Assembly (NCBI GenBank): GCA_012861695.1
Contig: JAAOOA010000464.1
Span: forward strand, 62,001 to 126,000
Reading direction: 5' to 3'
DNA length: 64,000 nt
Source of the DNA: Trematomus loennbergii
Lineage: Eukaryota; Chordata; Actinopteri; Perciformes; Nototheniidae
Positions 1 through 12,165 of the stretch are shown in pieces. Under the pieces are notes generated by a model. It saw only the letters and a program-made list of their open reading frames with translations. It was not told the DNA's origin and ran no database searches. Positions within the stretch are counted from its first letter, which is position 1; the number at the start of each line of letters is the position of its first letter. The position numbers and the translations under genes are program-made.

Positions 1-254
1 CACCACTGTATGGGTTAGCCCTACCATAGATTACCCAACAAAAATACTCTGGAGCCGCAACTGCCGACCCGTATTGCGCATGCGCAGATCTAAGATCCAG
101 TAGAAATGATAAAAAAGTAAAAGTCTGCTGCTTATTGTTCTACTAGGCCAAAATAGAGTCAAAGAGTATATGAGAGTGAGAGTGTGTTAATTAATATATT
201 TGGCAGTTTGGAGTAAGTCTGTAGATTTGTTTGTGTGTGTGTGTTTCATGTATA

Positions 255-510
255 GGCCTCTCACGATAATTAATTTTGTTGGATACATTTTCCCGGAAAT
301 TATTGCGATAAACGATAATATTGTCGGCACCGTTGTATGACCATTTTAGACCACTGACATAATGATAATATATAATAATAATTCAAGTACATCCTTTCAA
401 ACTGCTAGTCACATCCTCATGTAAATGGCAATTTATCGAGGTCAGAAAAGTTATCGAGTTCATTTTTATTTATCGTACGATAAGTCAATTAATTGCTTAT
501 CGCGACAGGC
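255..510. mobile_element. Short TIR element (MITE), likely hAT-type
   Basis: The left end reads GGCCTCTCACGATAATTAAT and the right end, reverse complemented, reads GCCTGTCGCGATAAGCAATT, so the stretch is bounded by imperfect terminal inverted repeats. The inside is AT-rich and carries further short GATAA/TTATC words. This matches a very common fish MITE that starts GGCCTGTCACGATAA. I could not read a clean target duplication. No coding capacity. Confidence 0.6.
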
Positions 511-3159
511 ACACAATAAAACAGTGGAAACAAACATGTTTGACTTTCATTAGTGAATGAAACTGTGTGCCCTTTATAGTCTGTGTCCATTATTGTGTAT
601 TTGTATATATTGTATATATATCCTATATGCTAAGGTCCCGCTGCTGACACGATAGCAGTCATTTCGTGCGCATATGTGTAATTAAACCGAATTAAACCCA
701 TGATATCAAAATCTCACTCCAGCCAGGTACCCAAAGTTGGCAACCCTGTAATATGCATTTTAATTAACAACTAGTTGATGGTGAATTGTGTACCTTAATA
801 TAAAGTGTTACCTTGCTTTCAAATTGTATGAGACAGACACTCAATATGTACATCCATATTTTGATCCAGTTTTAGAGTAAATCACTTTGAGTTGCAAATT
901 GACGACTTAGACTGTGCAAAATAGAGGAGACTTCACTAGTCTTTTGACTCGAAAAAACAAATGACTTGTTTCTTTACAGTAAGGTAAGCTAAGTGGTTGG
1001 AGGCTGGCTGTATCTAAATATTGAACCTGCAAACATTAATCTTGCTTCACCATTAAAGCCACCCCTTGTTTTGCACTTCAATGTGAAGCATGTAGGATGT
1101 TATTATACCAAAGTAGTAACTCGATACGGCTCCGAAACAGTTAAAAGTGTATGGTATGCATGTATCATACTGTGTTTCTGTGAGATAGTTTTACATCGGT
1201 TGGCACTTTTAATTCATTGTGAAAATGGCAAATTCCGTCAATGCCAATAAAAAACAATGTGTAGAGATGTAAACTAATTATTGGATTTAAATACATTGAA
1301 TGGCTATTTCAGAGAGAATACTGATCATAAAAAATATCAAGGATGGGTGTTGATTTAATTGGCTTATTATATTAACTTCACTATTACCTTACAGATAATT
1401 TTTACCGCAAGAGGATTTTTCTTTTGTTGGTGCACATAAATCTGCCTCATCGTAACATGTAGCATGTAGCATGTACCTGCAACATATAACATTTGGATAA
1501 CAAAAAGTAAAGAATGTGTAACTTTTGCCTCATAATAGGAAGTGATCCGACATTTACAGATATGCTCCCAGAGAGGTGTTTTGAAAGGTCAAGCCACGGC
1601 AACACCAGTGGAGACCGGCCTGTGTGAGTGTCACATTACACCAAATGAACAGCATAATGCCGCGCTCTCTGATTCAGTTTAGCGCTAAAAGGTTTCAACA
1701 AATGAACAGTTAAGCACCAAGGTCATTTATCTGTGCGATTCCAAAGGTTGCTGCAGCTTCATGGGACTGCATGTCCGGGGAACGTTTGGCATTGTGTACA
1801 ATTACAAAGGAGCAATTAGCATTTATATAGGCTCCGGTGTGGAACATGAATAGATAACTACAGGAGGTGCTCTCATTATCACCAATGGCATGTGTAACTT
1901 AATAAAGAGCATACGATTATGGCCCACTTTTGCTATTACGCACTTTCCTGAAAAGACCAATTAAAATGTTTCCATGAAAATGACATAGGATGAAAATAAA
2001 ATGAAGAACATTTGCAATTGTATAGCTTCTTATTTGTTATTCATGAAAGAAATGCAGTTGCTGAGGTTGTGATTTTCACCCCAGAAAGGCACAATCAAAT
2101 GTCCTCCTTCCCATAGCCTCAATACCGTCTTCTCCGGCTTGACCAAGACACTGATGGTGGGGGGGTAAATGCCAGTCCATTTCTTTTACCTGCGTCTTTC
2201 TGGAAAGGCGCTGACAATTATCATTCGCCTCCTGATGGACTGTCTGGGCCTCTCATGTGGCAGATAAGAGCGGAGGTAAATAAACTGGAAGAGCGAGACG
2301 TGTAATGCCATTTGGCAAACTGGCATATGAAGAAAGGTCCCAGAAAGAGTGTCATCAAAACAAGTCACCAAAATCTTATTCCGTCAACTCCCCGCCTTCC
2401 TAGACCAGACGCACACGCAGTCAGGGCCACGGCTGTTTGATCTCTGAAAGGTCCATGGAATGGGGAGAAATTAGCTGAGGCAGAAGGTGCACAAATGATG
2501 TTGACACTGTCATAGGTCATCTCTGCTTCATATACCGGAGGCCTGCAAAGTCAACAGGTGTTCATTTAAAGGGGGAGGAATCAGAGTGAGGAGTACAAAG
2601 CTAATTTGATTGGAACGACTCTCCTCGATTCATCTGCAAGGGCTGAAGGTCCCTGGAAGTCTGCAAAAACGTTCAGAACAAACATGGAGGCGCTCCGTTA
2701 CAGAGTCAGAGAATGGGTTAGTCAGGGTGTTCGGTGTCAGTGTCAGCATGCCGTCTCCCAGACTGACAATCTGTTCTAATGAGCTCACTGGGACTGGAAA
2801 TTCTGCCCATGGTGAGCAACAGAAAAAATACATATTAACGATTATTTGGATATTTAGTTGTTTTTTTGTTGTTGATAATTTGGATTATTCTTTTTTTAAA
2901 TTAATTTACCCAACAAAGTTCTTACTTACTGTAGGCCTTTTGTCTTGCAAATCGGAAAATGTATTTGTACCCTCGCAGCAAAATTTAGAACCTCAGTCTT
3001 TTTCAGCTAGTCATCATGATAGTCATCTGACTCAGTTTCACTTGTCTGGAATTAAAACACATAACTGGAACCATCAGAAACAGATAGGTCAGTTAGTGTT
3101 AACACTACAAACAGACTTGCCTTACAACAACATTGATACAAATAACTAATATCGTCAAG
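511..3159. other. AT-rich non-coding stretch, nothing recognised
   Basis: No reading frame here has a recognisable domain. The longest, about 179 codons at 2610-3149 on the plus strand, has low-complexity AT-driven composition, no family resemblance and no splice context. There is no RNA gene or repeat that I recognise. Confidence 0.5.
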
Positions 3160-3500
3160 TCAGTATCAATTTGTGTATCTACCGTCCATTTGTTTTTACA
3201 ACAAGTAAGCAGAAGAGCGTCTGAGAGGCCTTTTTGCTTTTAGCTTTTAGCGTCTAACAAGTGACATATAATAACATGATATCAGCAATACTTCCAGTCA
3301 GTATTCCAGCAGCAGCATTTGTACCCCTTGGAAAGTCTTTAGAGACTGGCCTGGATCGCTGGTCACAACTATCCTTCAGCAAAGTGACAAACCCTTGTGA
3401 CTCTTGTTGGCCTCTTATGACAACGCTGTCTTTTAAATAGGATTATTTCTCTGCTCCTAGTTCATTCCTCGCAGATTCTTCCATCAGTCCCAGTCATTGC
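3160..3500 (+). repeat. Arm A of a dispersed inverted repeat
   Basis: Positions about 3283-3497 match the reverse complement of about 5230-5470 closely, roughly 85% by eye. Shared blocks include CTTGGAAAGTCTTTAGAG and CCTCGCAGATTCTTC. The preceding block at about 3160-3240 (AAGTAAGCAGAAGAGCGTCT) matches the reverse complement of about 12060-12160. So arm B exists in two pieces separated by 6.5 kb of inserted repeats. The family is not recognised and there is no protein-coding signal. Confidence 0.7.
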
Positions 3501-4562
3501 ATGTCAGTCAATAGAGCTTCGAAAAATGTGTCCAATTCAACAAAATGTGTTTTTGTGAGTGAAGGCCAGAGCTAAATTATAGATTGTTTGATTGTGTAAT
3601 TACAAGGTGAGAGAAAATAAATCCACATCCTCCTACTAAACTTATTTTATTTACTTTTCCATGTTATACTTATATACTTACCTGTATTACAACATTTGCA
3701 TGTTGAACTACATGCTGGATATCTTCCCCAGCCTCAAGGAAATACAATAAAATAAATGGATTCATAATTTTAAAAAATTGATAAAAATGTATACATTAAT
3801 AATGTTGTGTGCAAACATTTCAAATTTAAATACAAAAGGAAAAAAAGTTTACTTTTGAAATGATTTCTCACAAAAACCTTTCTAAATTATTAAAAAAGGT
3901 TTAGTCAATATACGTTTTTCTGCCTAACATAGTTGAAATTGAACAAACACCACATCCATGGCAATTAACCAATTTTTGCCCGCTATTTAAATTGACTTTG
4001 GTTGAAGTTAATAACAATATTGATATATATATATATATATATAGCATATAATGGAGGCAGTCTTTCTGAACATTTTTAAAATAAAATACTGCAAATGAAG
4101 AACATTTGTAATGTTCTGCACAGATAGTGCTTAACTTGAATTTGAATTTGAAAACACGTGGCAACTTTATTAATACAGCAGATGAAAAGATTTGTGGAAG
4201 GATAAATTCTTCATGGGCTTCAATGGCTCTCTAGATAAAGGTGTTTTATGGTTGCTTGTATTATCCTCAGATAGTGGTTTGTTTAAATAACTAGTGACAA
4301 TTGAATAAATATTGCAAAAAAGGGCTCCAAAAAAGGCATATATATATATCCTGGCCGGCTTAGCCAGTGCGTATTTTTTGATTGTGTCATTTCTCCAAAC
4401 ACATACAGTAAAAATGCCTGTTTTGAAGCCTTAAAATGGTGCAGGAAAAGGACTTTACATTGTATTATACTTAAAGACAGGGCTATTCAGTTAAGAGAAG
4501 AGAAAAAAGGAAAGAAAACTGTTATAATAGGTGATGTAACATTAATGACTGACATAATATGA
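3501..4562. other. Non-coding, AT-rich, with short (AT)n run
   Basis: No gene is visible. A pure (AT)n microsatellite lies at about 4023-4042, with a shorter one near 4340. Composition is strongly AT-rich. Confidence 0.5.
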
Positions 4563-4570
4563 GGTCCTTG

Positions 4571-5115
4571 CAGGGGCGGCGCCAGGGGGTAGCTTGGAGT
4601 TGCTATAGCAACTCCAACAATTGGCCTAGCAACGGCTTAGCAACCCCATTGTTTTGTTATGAAAATGTATCTATATATATTTATACACATTCTCGCGAGA
4701 TCTATCAGATCAGATGTGCACAGTTTAGTACATTTAGGCAATGTTGTTGGCGGGAGTTAGGGAGAGACCGCCCCTTCCAGGTGTGTGTGTGCGTTTTCCG
4801 GTGTGTGTGTAGGGAGTACGAGACGGTAGGAGTTGTGTTCGAGTGTGGGGAAAAGTCATAAGAGTGTTATACTATTGATTGGTTCTCTAAGGCGTGGCTG
4901 TGGCCGTCAATACCATAAAATAAAGAGAATGTTTTCGACATTGAAGGCTCGTGATCTGTGATCTTGAATAGCGGTGAACGCTACAATATGAACAGGCTCG
5001 TGCTTGGCCCACTGGTATTGTTTGTTTATTTATTTTGAAAATTAACTAGCAACGCCGTGCTGTCATATAGCAACTGCTAAACTACTGCAGCAAAAAAATC
5101 CTGGCGCCGCCCATG
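4571..5115. mobile_element. Non-autonomous hAT-type element, 545 bp
   Basis: The terminal inverted repeats are CAGGGGCGGCGCCAGG on the left and CATGGGCGGCGCCAGG (reverse complement of the right end). An exact 8 bp target duplication GGTCCTTG flanks it at 4563-4570 and 5116-5123. An 8 bp duplication with CAGGG-type ends is the signature of hAT transposons. The short open frame inside shows no transposase motif, so it is a passive element that needs a transposase supplied from elsewhere. Confidence 0.88.
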
Positions 5116-5229
5116 GGTCCTTGGCACTCAGACTCTAGGGATCATTTTGTGATCATGGGGCATCACCCTTACAGCATCAGGACAATATCATATGGAGTCA
5201 GACACTGGAAGTGTGCTGGAGGTGTTGAC

Positions 5230-5470
5230 TGGGACTGATGGAAGGATGAGGCTGATGAGACTGAAGAATCTGCGAGGAACGAACTAGCGGCAGAGAAATA
5301 ATTATATATTAAAAGACAGCAACATCATAAGAGCCCAACCAGAGTGACAGAGTGTGTCACTTTGCTGAAGGATATTTGTGATCAGCTATCCAGGTCAGAC
5401 TCTAAAGACTTTCCAAGGTGTAAAAATGCTGCTGCTGGAGTACTGACTGGAAGTAGTGCTGATAATATGT
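5230..5470 (-). repeat. Arm B, first piece, of dispersed inverted repeat
   Basis: This is the reverse complement of about 3283-3497. It breaks off at about 5470, where an unrelated tandem array begins. The rest of the arm resumes at about 12060. Confidence 0.7.
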
Positions 5471-5489
5471 CTACCATATCCTCTTAAAA

Positions 5490-5923
5490 TACTCTGTCCA
5501 ACAATATCAGTCTCAGGAAGAAATGTTTTTTAATGCTTATTAAAAGAAAACATGCATTCTTGTACTCAGGAGGGGACATTGACAGAGGATTACTGGAAAA
5601 GTACACAGTAAGTAAGTAGTACTTCATAGTACTTGTGGGGGTATAATTTCACTAGTACTGAGTCCAACAGGATCAATCTCACGAAGAACTAATGGCAACA
5701 AAAAATAATTCCCTCATCAAACTTAGCAGAAGTGGCTTGATTTTGTTCTCAGCAGGGGACTTTGACAGAGTATTTCTCAAAAAATACAGTAAAAGTACTT
5801 CAATATATTGTTAGTAGTAGGCTAACTAATACAAAGTCAAACATTATCAATTTCATTAAGAACTAATGGTAAAATTGTAGTTATATCACTCATCAAAGAT
5901 AGCAGAAAAACATGCATTATGTA
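5490..5923 (+). repeat. ~185 bp tandem array, left part
   Basis: Units recur with the phrases GACAGAGGATTACT, AAAGTACACAGTA and GAACTAATGG, beginning near 5490, 5570 and 5755. A further unit lies at 10804-10975. The array is therefore split by the 4.9 kb element inserted at 5924. No coding sense. Confidence 0.72.
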
Positions 5924-6683
5924 CAACCTGGTCTCACCAGAATGCGTGACTCCACCACGTGGTGGAGTCACGCACTCTGCTACATTTGCGTGTCGGCACC
6001 ACGCAAATAACCCCAATGTAAAGTGAATGAGGCTCCTTTGTCGTGGTGCACACACGCATTTCTACAATGTCCCGCAGTGAGCTTTTATTCTATAACACGT
6101 TTTTAAAATCTACTTTATAGCTTGTAGTAACTCACGGGAGGCTTCTTTTATTTTATTTGTATTCATAATAATTTTTTTTTTTCGTCAGAATGTAAAAATT
6201 ACATTAGTTACGAATTTTTGTTCTCAAAAAATAGTGCATTGTGTGTAATACAACTGTGATTTTTATTAAATTAGTTAGTTTTTAAGGAAGGCCAGAGCTT
6301 CAGCTGTGTCAAATAGATTGTTCCCTTTAATTAACGTTATTTAAAAGATAATTATATTCCTATTTGATCATGTTCCCTTTATTACGGACGCAAAGAGCAA
6401 TGTGAGCGTCCATTCCCATTGGATAACGGAGGATTTTACACCCGGAATTAAGTATTCTCCTTACTGTCGATTGATTTTACAGTGATATCTGCACTACTCA
6501 TCAATTCAAAAACACCAGATTATCCTTGTTAATTACACAACATTGATAGGTTTAAATTGTGTACAATGCTTTTGTATTTTCCCCTTTCGATTCGGAGAAA
6601 CAAATATTTTTTCGGAGTTTTTGGATGGCAGAAGACACCCAGAATCCTCAGCTATCCTTTGGGACTACACCATGTGCTTAGCT

Positions 6684-7914
6684 TGACAAACCCCGTGATC
6701 AGTCCTCAAGCTCTGTGATTGGTTGACCTCCAACTGCATTCCATATGAAAAAAACGTTTCGTAAAAGATAAAATCATACTTTATTCAGCAGTGCTTGCTT
6801 TACTCTTTGAAAGTCATCACATGAATGCATTGTAATAAATGGTTTGGCTGCATTAAATATTACACATCTGTCGTAGTATTTATCTACAGAGATCGGGCAT
6901 CAGAATAGACCGGAAACTATTCTTTTACCGTTCTGTTTTAATTTCACAATAAAGTTAGTAGTAATAATTTGTTTTGATATTATTGTTTTTTATTAACTAC
7001 TAGACCGCTGGGTCATGTTAAGACCATCTTTTCTGTGTTGCTGTGGGTTTTCTTCCATCGCTTTTATGTTACAAATATCAAAACAATAACAAAATATATC
7101 CGTCGTAAACTAAACCGGAAACAGCAATATATTTTATTTTGTTAACACTGTAAACTTGACAGCTTTTTAACCCGCACCTCCTACTGGTTAAAGCACGTTA
7201 TTACACGTTTAGGGTAATTGCAATGCAGGTAGATTGTGTTGCTTTTTAATGACTGTTTTAAAATGCCTTTTTCTTAATGTCTTTCATTTTTGTAATGCAC
7301 ATTTGAATGTGTTATATTTGATGAAAACATTTAAATATTAAGAGTACATACAAAATAGTGGGAAAGTAGAAGGTCAATGATATAAATATAGAATAGAAAA
7401 TATCAAGAAGATACTGTAAATAATATCTAAAATAAAACAGTTTAGTGCCTGATAGGAGGATGTGCAAAACAGACAAACTAATAAGGCTTTATTTAAACAT
7501 TAAAGAATCAACTTTCCTGCAATGTTAACTATGTTGAAGCACTTATTTTAACCGATATTATACATATTTATTATACTCTTATAAGATGTATGTAGATAGA
7601 ATAAGAAATGTGCAGAATACGACAGTTTAATGGTGGAAGTATACACACATATTGATAGATGTCTTGTAATGCACTGTTGAGGAACCTGTGACCCAACCGT
7701 AGTTGTGTATATGATATGTCAACAAACCTTTGAAAATCTTGAAATCTTGAAAGGGATGTGCAAAATAGCCATTATATACAGTTTTTAATGAACTATTAGT
7801 AGAGAATAACGAGTAATGAATATGCTTTATAGGGATCTGCAGATAAATATTTAGTCTTCTCAAGCACCCACTACCAAATATCTCGCCTGATTGTTGGCAC
7901 TTGACAATCACCTT
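6684..7914. other. AT-rich interior of the foldback element
   Basis: No gene, RNA or recognised repeat is visible in this AT-rich stretch between the left arm and the repeat fragments near 7.9 kb. Confidence 0.45.
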
Positions 7915-8040
7915 CACTGCATTTTACTCAGGTGTAACTAAAGTCTGATTTAAGGGTTGTATATTTCACATCATTAATCCACATCTGTAAAGTAACTAAA
8001 ATCAATGTAGTGGAGTAAAAATACCAGGTTAACCTTAAAG
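7915..8040 (+). repeat. Fragment of the AGTAAAAGTAC repeat family
   Basis: The stretch shares TAACTAAAGTCTGATTTAA and CACATCATTNATCCACATCTG with 13905-14030, so it is a second, short copy of the same fish repeat. Confidence 0.65.
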
Positions 8041-8192
8041 AAAGCCCTCAGTATTATAAAAGACCCCCATCACCCCAGCCACAAACTGTTCTGTCTGCTG
8101 CCGTCTGGCAGGCGGTACCGCAGCATCCGGACTACAACCACCAGACTCAGCGACAGCTTCATCCCACAGGCCAGAAGACTATTAAACACCTG
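8041..8192 (+). mobile_element. 3' coding fragment of a non-LTR retrotransposon
   Basis: One plus-strand frame reads HKLFCLLPSGRRYRSIR, then RLSDSFIPQARRLLNT. This is the typical last stretch of a CR1/L2/Rex-type reverse-transcriptase polyprotein in fish. It is a short relic with no catalytic motif. It breaks at CTG (8190-8192), where a Harbinger-type element is inserted, and continues at 9466. Confidence 0.7.
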
Positions 8193-9462
8193 GGGCCTCA
8201 TTTATAACGCCTTGCGTAGGATTGACGTGGGAAGGTTGCTTACGTAGTACAAAGCAAAAAAATAGGTACAGACATTTTCCGATTCACAAAACATTGCGTA
8301 CCGGCGAGGGAAGTGCGTACGGCACTTCCTACACCTGTTTCCCTTTATAAATCATAATCGACTCGTAACGCCCATATTTGCCTATAAATAGTCAAAGAAA
8401 CGCCCATTCATTCATTCATTTTGACTGACTGCATGAAGAAGATCGCAGGAAATTACAACAGAACAGCTAAAAAAGACATCTCACACCGTGTCAGATTTTG
8501 GTTATTTTGGGGAGGTCGAGATAAATCATATTGTTTGGTGGATGCAGTTTGAACCAGAGTAGCAGCATGGAGGTCGGATCGTCACCAAAATAAATAAATA
8601 AGTGGTCCGAAAAAAGTTAATGACAAAAAAAATACACATAACCTTCCTCAAGCAGTGTGGTGAGATGAGAAACTGTAAGAAATGATCGGGAATCCCTCCG
8701 GAGTGGAGTCATGACGACTGGATCTGAATTATTTTTGTTGTATTTTGTGGTTTGTGTTCCAGCTGTCGATCAGCAACTATATATCCATAATCCACCAGTT
8801 AAAGGAAATACAACTAATGTGTTGTGTTATATTAGCTGTACAATTTACCACATATGGTGTTCTTAGTTTCCATACCTCATGTGTTTTACGAGCGACTTAT
8901 CAAGTCTTGGCAAACGGCATAAAACACAATTAAACATGATAGTATATAAAACCATGCTCGTATCTACAACCTATAAATGCAAAACGGCGTCAGTTTAGAC
9001 GTAATTCTGTCCTCCTGCTTACCGCATCATTTATGAGAAAACATTTCATAACATTAACACAACATATTCGAGGTGGTTTTAAATAACATATCCGTATTTA
9101 TTTATTTCTCCAAGTTATGTTTTTGTGTGCACTGAGGAGTCTCAAACAGGCGTTTGTTTAATCATTTTAAGATTGGCTTTAATCAATGTTTGAAAATGAA
9201 TTCTTCATATTTGATAAATGAGAGGTAACATTTTAATTATGGTATTATTTCCACATATTTCTCTCCATTCTTCCTTCTGCCAACGGTGTCGCAGTTTCTC
9301 GTCTCTCCCGTTTGTGTGCTTAGTGCGTACGCATGGGTTAGAGTTTGCGTGGAGGACCGCACATTTTCCGGTCAAGTTAGTATTTTATAAATCGCAAACA
9401 TTGCGTAGAAACTGGCGTACGCCATTTTTTTTTTAGCATATATCCCTTTATAAATGAGGCCC
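8193..9462 (+). mobile_element. Harbinger-type non-autonomous element, copy 1
   Basis: The ends are GGGCCTCATTTATAA and TTTATAAATGAGGCCC. A 3 bp target duplication CTG sits at 8190-8192 and 9463-9465. The pre-insertion site reads AAACACCTGAACTTTG, which resembles the published Harbinger3 target (AAAACACCWGGTCTTTT, with CWG duplicated). The element is 1270 bp. A second copy of the same family, inverted, lies at 21254-22554. Frames inside are short, so it depends on a transposase from elsewhere. Confidence 0.85.
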
Positions 9463-9540
9463 CTGAACTTTGAGCGCGACGCTCGTGAACTGTCAACAGG
9501 AGGGCGGGGGAGCCTCGCTGCGGGGAAGCAGTGTGTGGAC

Positions 9541-10462
9541 CTGTCAGCGCAATTTACATTAGGGATGCTCCGATCGCCGATCCGATCGAGTGGGCGGGTC
9601 CTATGGGGATCTTCCATTTAAAGAAATGTTTAAAACTCAGTTAATGGGGCTCATTCACTGGCGCTTCCACAAACAACAACCAACATAATTGTTACATTCA
9701 AATTAAGTAGCCTACATTATTCAAGTTTACATTAACTTTGGATAATAACACGGGAGAAATGAGCTGAAGCGCTCCTTTTCCTCTCTCCCCCTCTCTCTCT
9801 CTCCTGACAGCCTGTCAGTATCTCATGCAGCTCACTGATCCAGTAATGAGTGACCCGACAGTGAAGAATACATATATTTATAACTAGTTCCAGAGGTAGA
9901 TCAAATAGCTAAGTGTGTTAGGTCTAACTCTTGTGTGTTTCGCTCCGCTCACCGGTCCGTCACAGCGGGTGGAGCTGCAGGATTTCTGCTTCACACACGT
10001 TGCACCGCTATTTTATTGTCATTTTCGGACACCTTAAAATACTGCCAGACTGGTGAAGCCATTTTGGCGAGCTTGTTTTGCCGCACACAGAGAAAAGTGT
10101 CATATATTTTACGTCTCGCGATCGACATTTTTAGAGAGCACCGATCGATCGGCAGAGAGTGAGTATCGGCCGATATCGATCGCCACGCAAAAACTGCGGT
10201 ATTTTTACAGCTCCTTATGGGTACTGCAATTTGTGAAGTGCTTTCCTCTGTGGTGAAACTATCAGCACTGCATCACGGAGGAAAGCGGCAGAAAGTCGCC
10301 TGGAGTTAAAGAGAGCGGGGCTGCGTTGCGTGCATGGCTTCCTTATGCAGGTAACGGGTACAATTTAAATATTTTGCACACTTATTCCACTTATTCCTAG
10401 TGTGCCACTGGTTACGGTGCCGCGTACCAATGGTGGCACGCGTGCCAGGGGTTGCCGACCCC
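9541..10462. mobile_element. Degraded hAT-type fragments
   Basis: Around 9555 the text GGGATGCTCCGATC, and at 10138-10180 GATCGATCGG and TATCGGCCGATATCGATCG, are words of a common fish hAT family. Near 10440 CAGGGGTTGCCGACCCCTG resembles another hAT end. Matching partner ends are missing or rearranged. No usable coding frame is present. Confidence 0.45.
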
Positions 10463-10803
10463 TGAGCTAAGCACATGGTGTAGTCCCAAAGGATAGCTAA
10501 GGATTCTGGGTAGTGTAGTGTCTTCTGCCATCCAAAAACTCCGAAAAAATATTTGTTTCTCCGAATCGAAAGGGTTATACAAGCTATAAAGTAGATTTTA
10601 AAAACGTTTTATAGAATAAAAGCTCACTGCGGGACGTTGTAGAAATGCGTGTGTGCACCACGACAAAGGAGCCTCATTCACTTTACATTGGGGTTGTTTG
10701 CGTGTTGCCGACACGTAAATGTAGCAGAGTGCGTGACTGCACTGCGGTGTTAAGGAGTCGTGGTGGAGTCACGCATTCTGGTGAGACCAGGTTGATTATG
10801 TAC

Positions 10804-10975
10804 TATGGAGGGAACTCTGACAGAGGATTACTCACAAAGTACACAGTAAAAGTACTTCATTTTATTTCTGGTAGAAGTCAAACTAGTACCGAGTCCAAGA
10901 GTGTCAGTTTTATTAAGAACTTGTGGTAAAGAATATTTGTATCACTCATTGAATATAGCAGGGAAAAAAATGAAG
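10804..10975 (+). repeat. ~185 bp tandem array, right part
   Basis: GACAGAGGATTACTCACAAA, AAGTACACAGTAAAAGTACT and GAACTTGTGG repeat the pattern of 5490-5923. This is the continuation of the array on the far side of the foldback insertion. Confidence 0.72.
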
Positions 10976-11829
10976 AGCTGCTGATTTGAAAAAACGAACG
11001 AAAGAGCCGGCTCTTTTAAGTGAACGACGGGAGCCGGCTCGCGCCCGCGAACGAGCCGTTTTTTAGTTTGTTGTTAAGTAATACAAGACAGAATGATATG
11101 ATGATCTCCGCGCTACAGCTGCTCCATGCATGCATGCAGTGACATGTAATATCCAAGGATTAGAGACTGTTGGATGCTGCTGTTTTGAGCATTGCAATAC
11201 ATTTATTTTTATTATGTTTTTTTATGATTAGAGACGGTTGGATGCTGCTGTACTGAGCATTGCAATATATTTATTTTCACTATGTTATTTATTTATGATT
11301 ATCCTTAGGCTCAGCAAAGATTTGATGTCAGCTGTTGCTGTCTTTTTTCTTTAGTTAATACTGAAATAGAGCCCTGCTGTTTTGTCAGGGCCTTTTCTTT
11401 AAATATAATTTTAAAATGTCGATACAGTAGCCCCTTTTTTTAAATGTCTATGCTTAAGTTTTTATAGGTGTTGCTATCTGCTTTGTGTAGCGTGGTTCTA
11501 CAAGCAAGTCAGTGCATTCATTGGGTGGTATCAGAGAGCTACAAGGGTCTGTAAATGCAATGAAAACAATTGGCCACAGCAAATAATTTATATAATGTAA
11601 TTTTTACTTTTGAATACTTCAGTACAAAGGATGTATTGAATAATTTAAGTGATATATGTGTACACATATAAATCATTAGTCAAAACAGGGCTACATTTGA
11701 TTTAATTATAAAAGGTATAATATGTGGTAAACTGAAGATCCGTTTGGGAGCCAAAAGAGCCGGCTCTTCTTGGTGAGCCGAGCCAAATGATCCGGCTCAC
11801 CAAGAAGAGCCGGAATTCCCATCACTAGG
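10976..11829. mobile_element. hAT-type element rich in GAGCCGGCTC motifs
   Basis: The right end ends GGAATTCCCATCACTA, the reverse complement of the common fish hAT start TAGTGATGGGAATTCC. The left end has GAGCCGGCTCTTTT but lacks the outermost bases, so it is truncated or worn. Inside is a 69 bp tandem duplication (about 11158-11297) and a perfect 20 bp stem at 11760-11779 with 11794-11813. No transposase frame. Confidence 0.65.
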
Positions 11830-12054
11830 CTGAGTTGACCGCAGTGCAGAATCGCTGTAGTTTAAATCTCCTTAAAATGTTGTCCATTTTAGACATAGGC
11901 TTATTCTATTTACAGCCCTTAATAACATTAGTTTTCTGGGCTCAAAATGTGTCTTGGTTGTTTTGTTGTGATCGCTGAATTCACCTTGTTTATAATATTA
12001 TCACAGTTCCAAGCAAACGAGTGCTTTTGTTTTGAAATCACTTCCATTAGACCA

Positions 12055-12165
12055 GTAAGGTAAAAAGCAAAAAGGCCTCTCAGATGCTCTTCCGCTTACT
12101 TGTGTAATAAAGAAAAACAAATGGATGAGAGATACACGGATTAGTATCACACATTCTCTCTATTA
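12055..12165 (-). repeat. Arm B, second piece, of dispersed inverted repeat
   Basis: AAGCAAAAAGGCCTCTCAGA and CTTCCGCTTACTTGT are the reverse complement of about 3160-3240. This completes the arm that broke off at 5470. Confidence 0.6.

Larger units (their letters stand above)
5924..10794. mobile_element. Long-inverted-repeat (foldback-like) element with nested insertions
   Basis: Both ends carry the same terminal sequence: CAACCTGGTCTCACC at 5924 and its reverse complement ending at 10794. Homology between the arms continues for hundreds of bases: 5924-6125 and 6580-6683 match 10465-10794 reversed. The right arm lacks about 455 bp present in the left. The flanks carry ATTATGTA at 5916-5923 and 10795-10802, an 8 bp target duplication (9 bp if the next C counts). 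The centre holds a LINE fragment, a Harbinger-type element and hAT scraps. I see no transposase. The superfamily is unclear: hAT or MULE are both possible from the duplication length. Confidence 0.8.

Noticed and set aside
2610..3149. Plus-strand open frame of 179 codons
   Set aside because: Low-complexity AT-driven composition, no family resemblance, and it runs up to a dispersed repeat. I found no support for a gene.
5837..6055. Short frames in the ends of the foldback element
   Set aside because: They lie in inverted terminal repeats and are mirrored in the other arm. They are non-coding.
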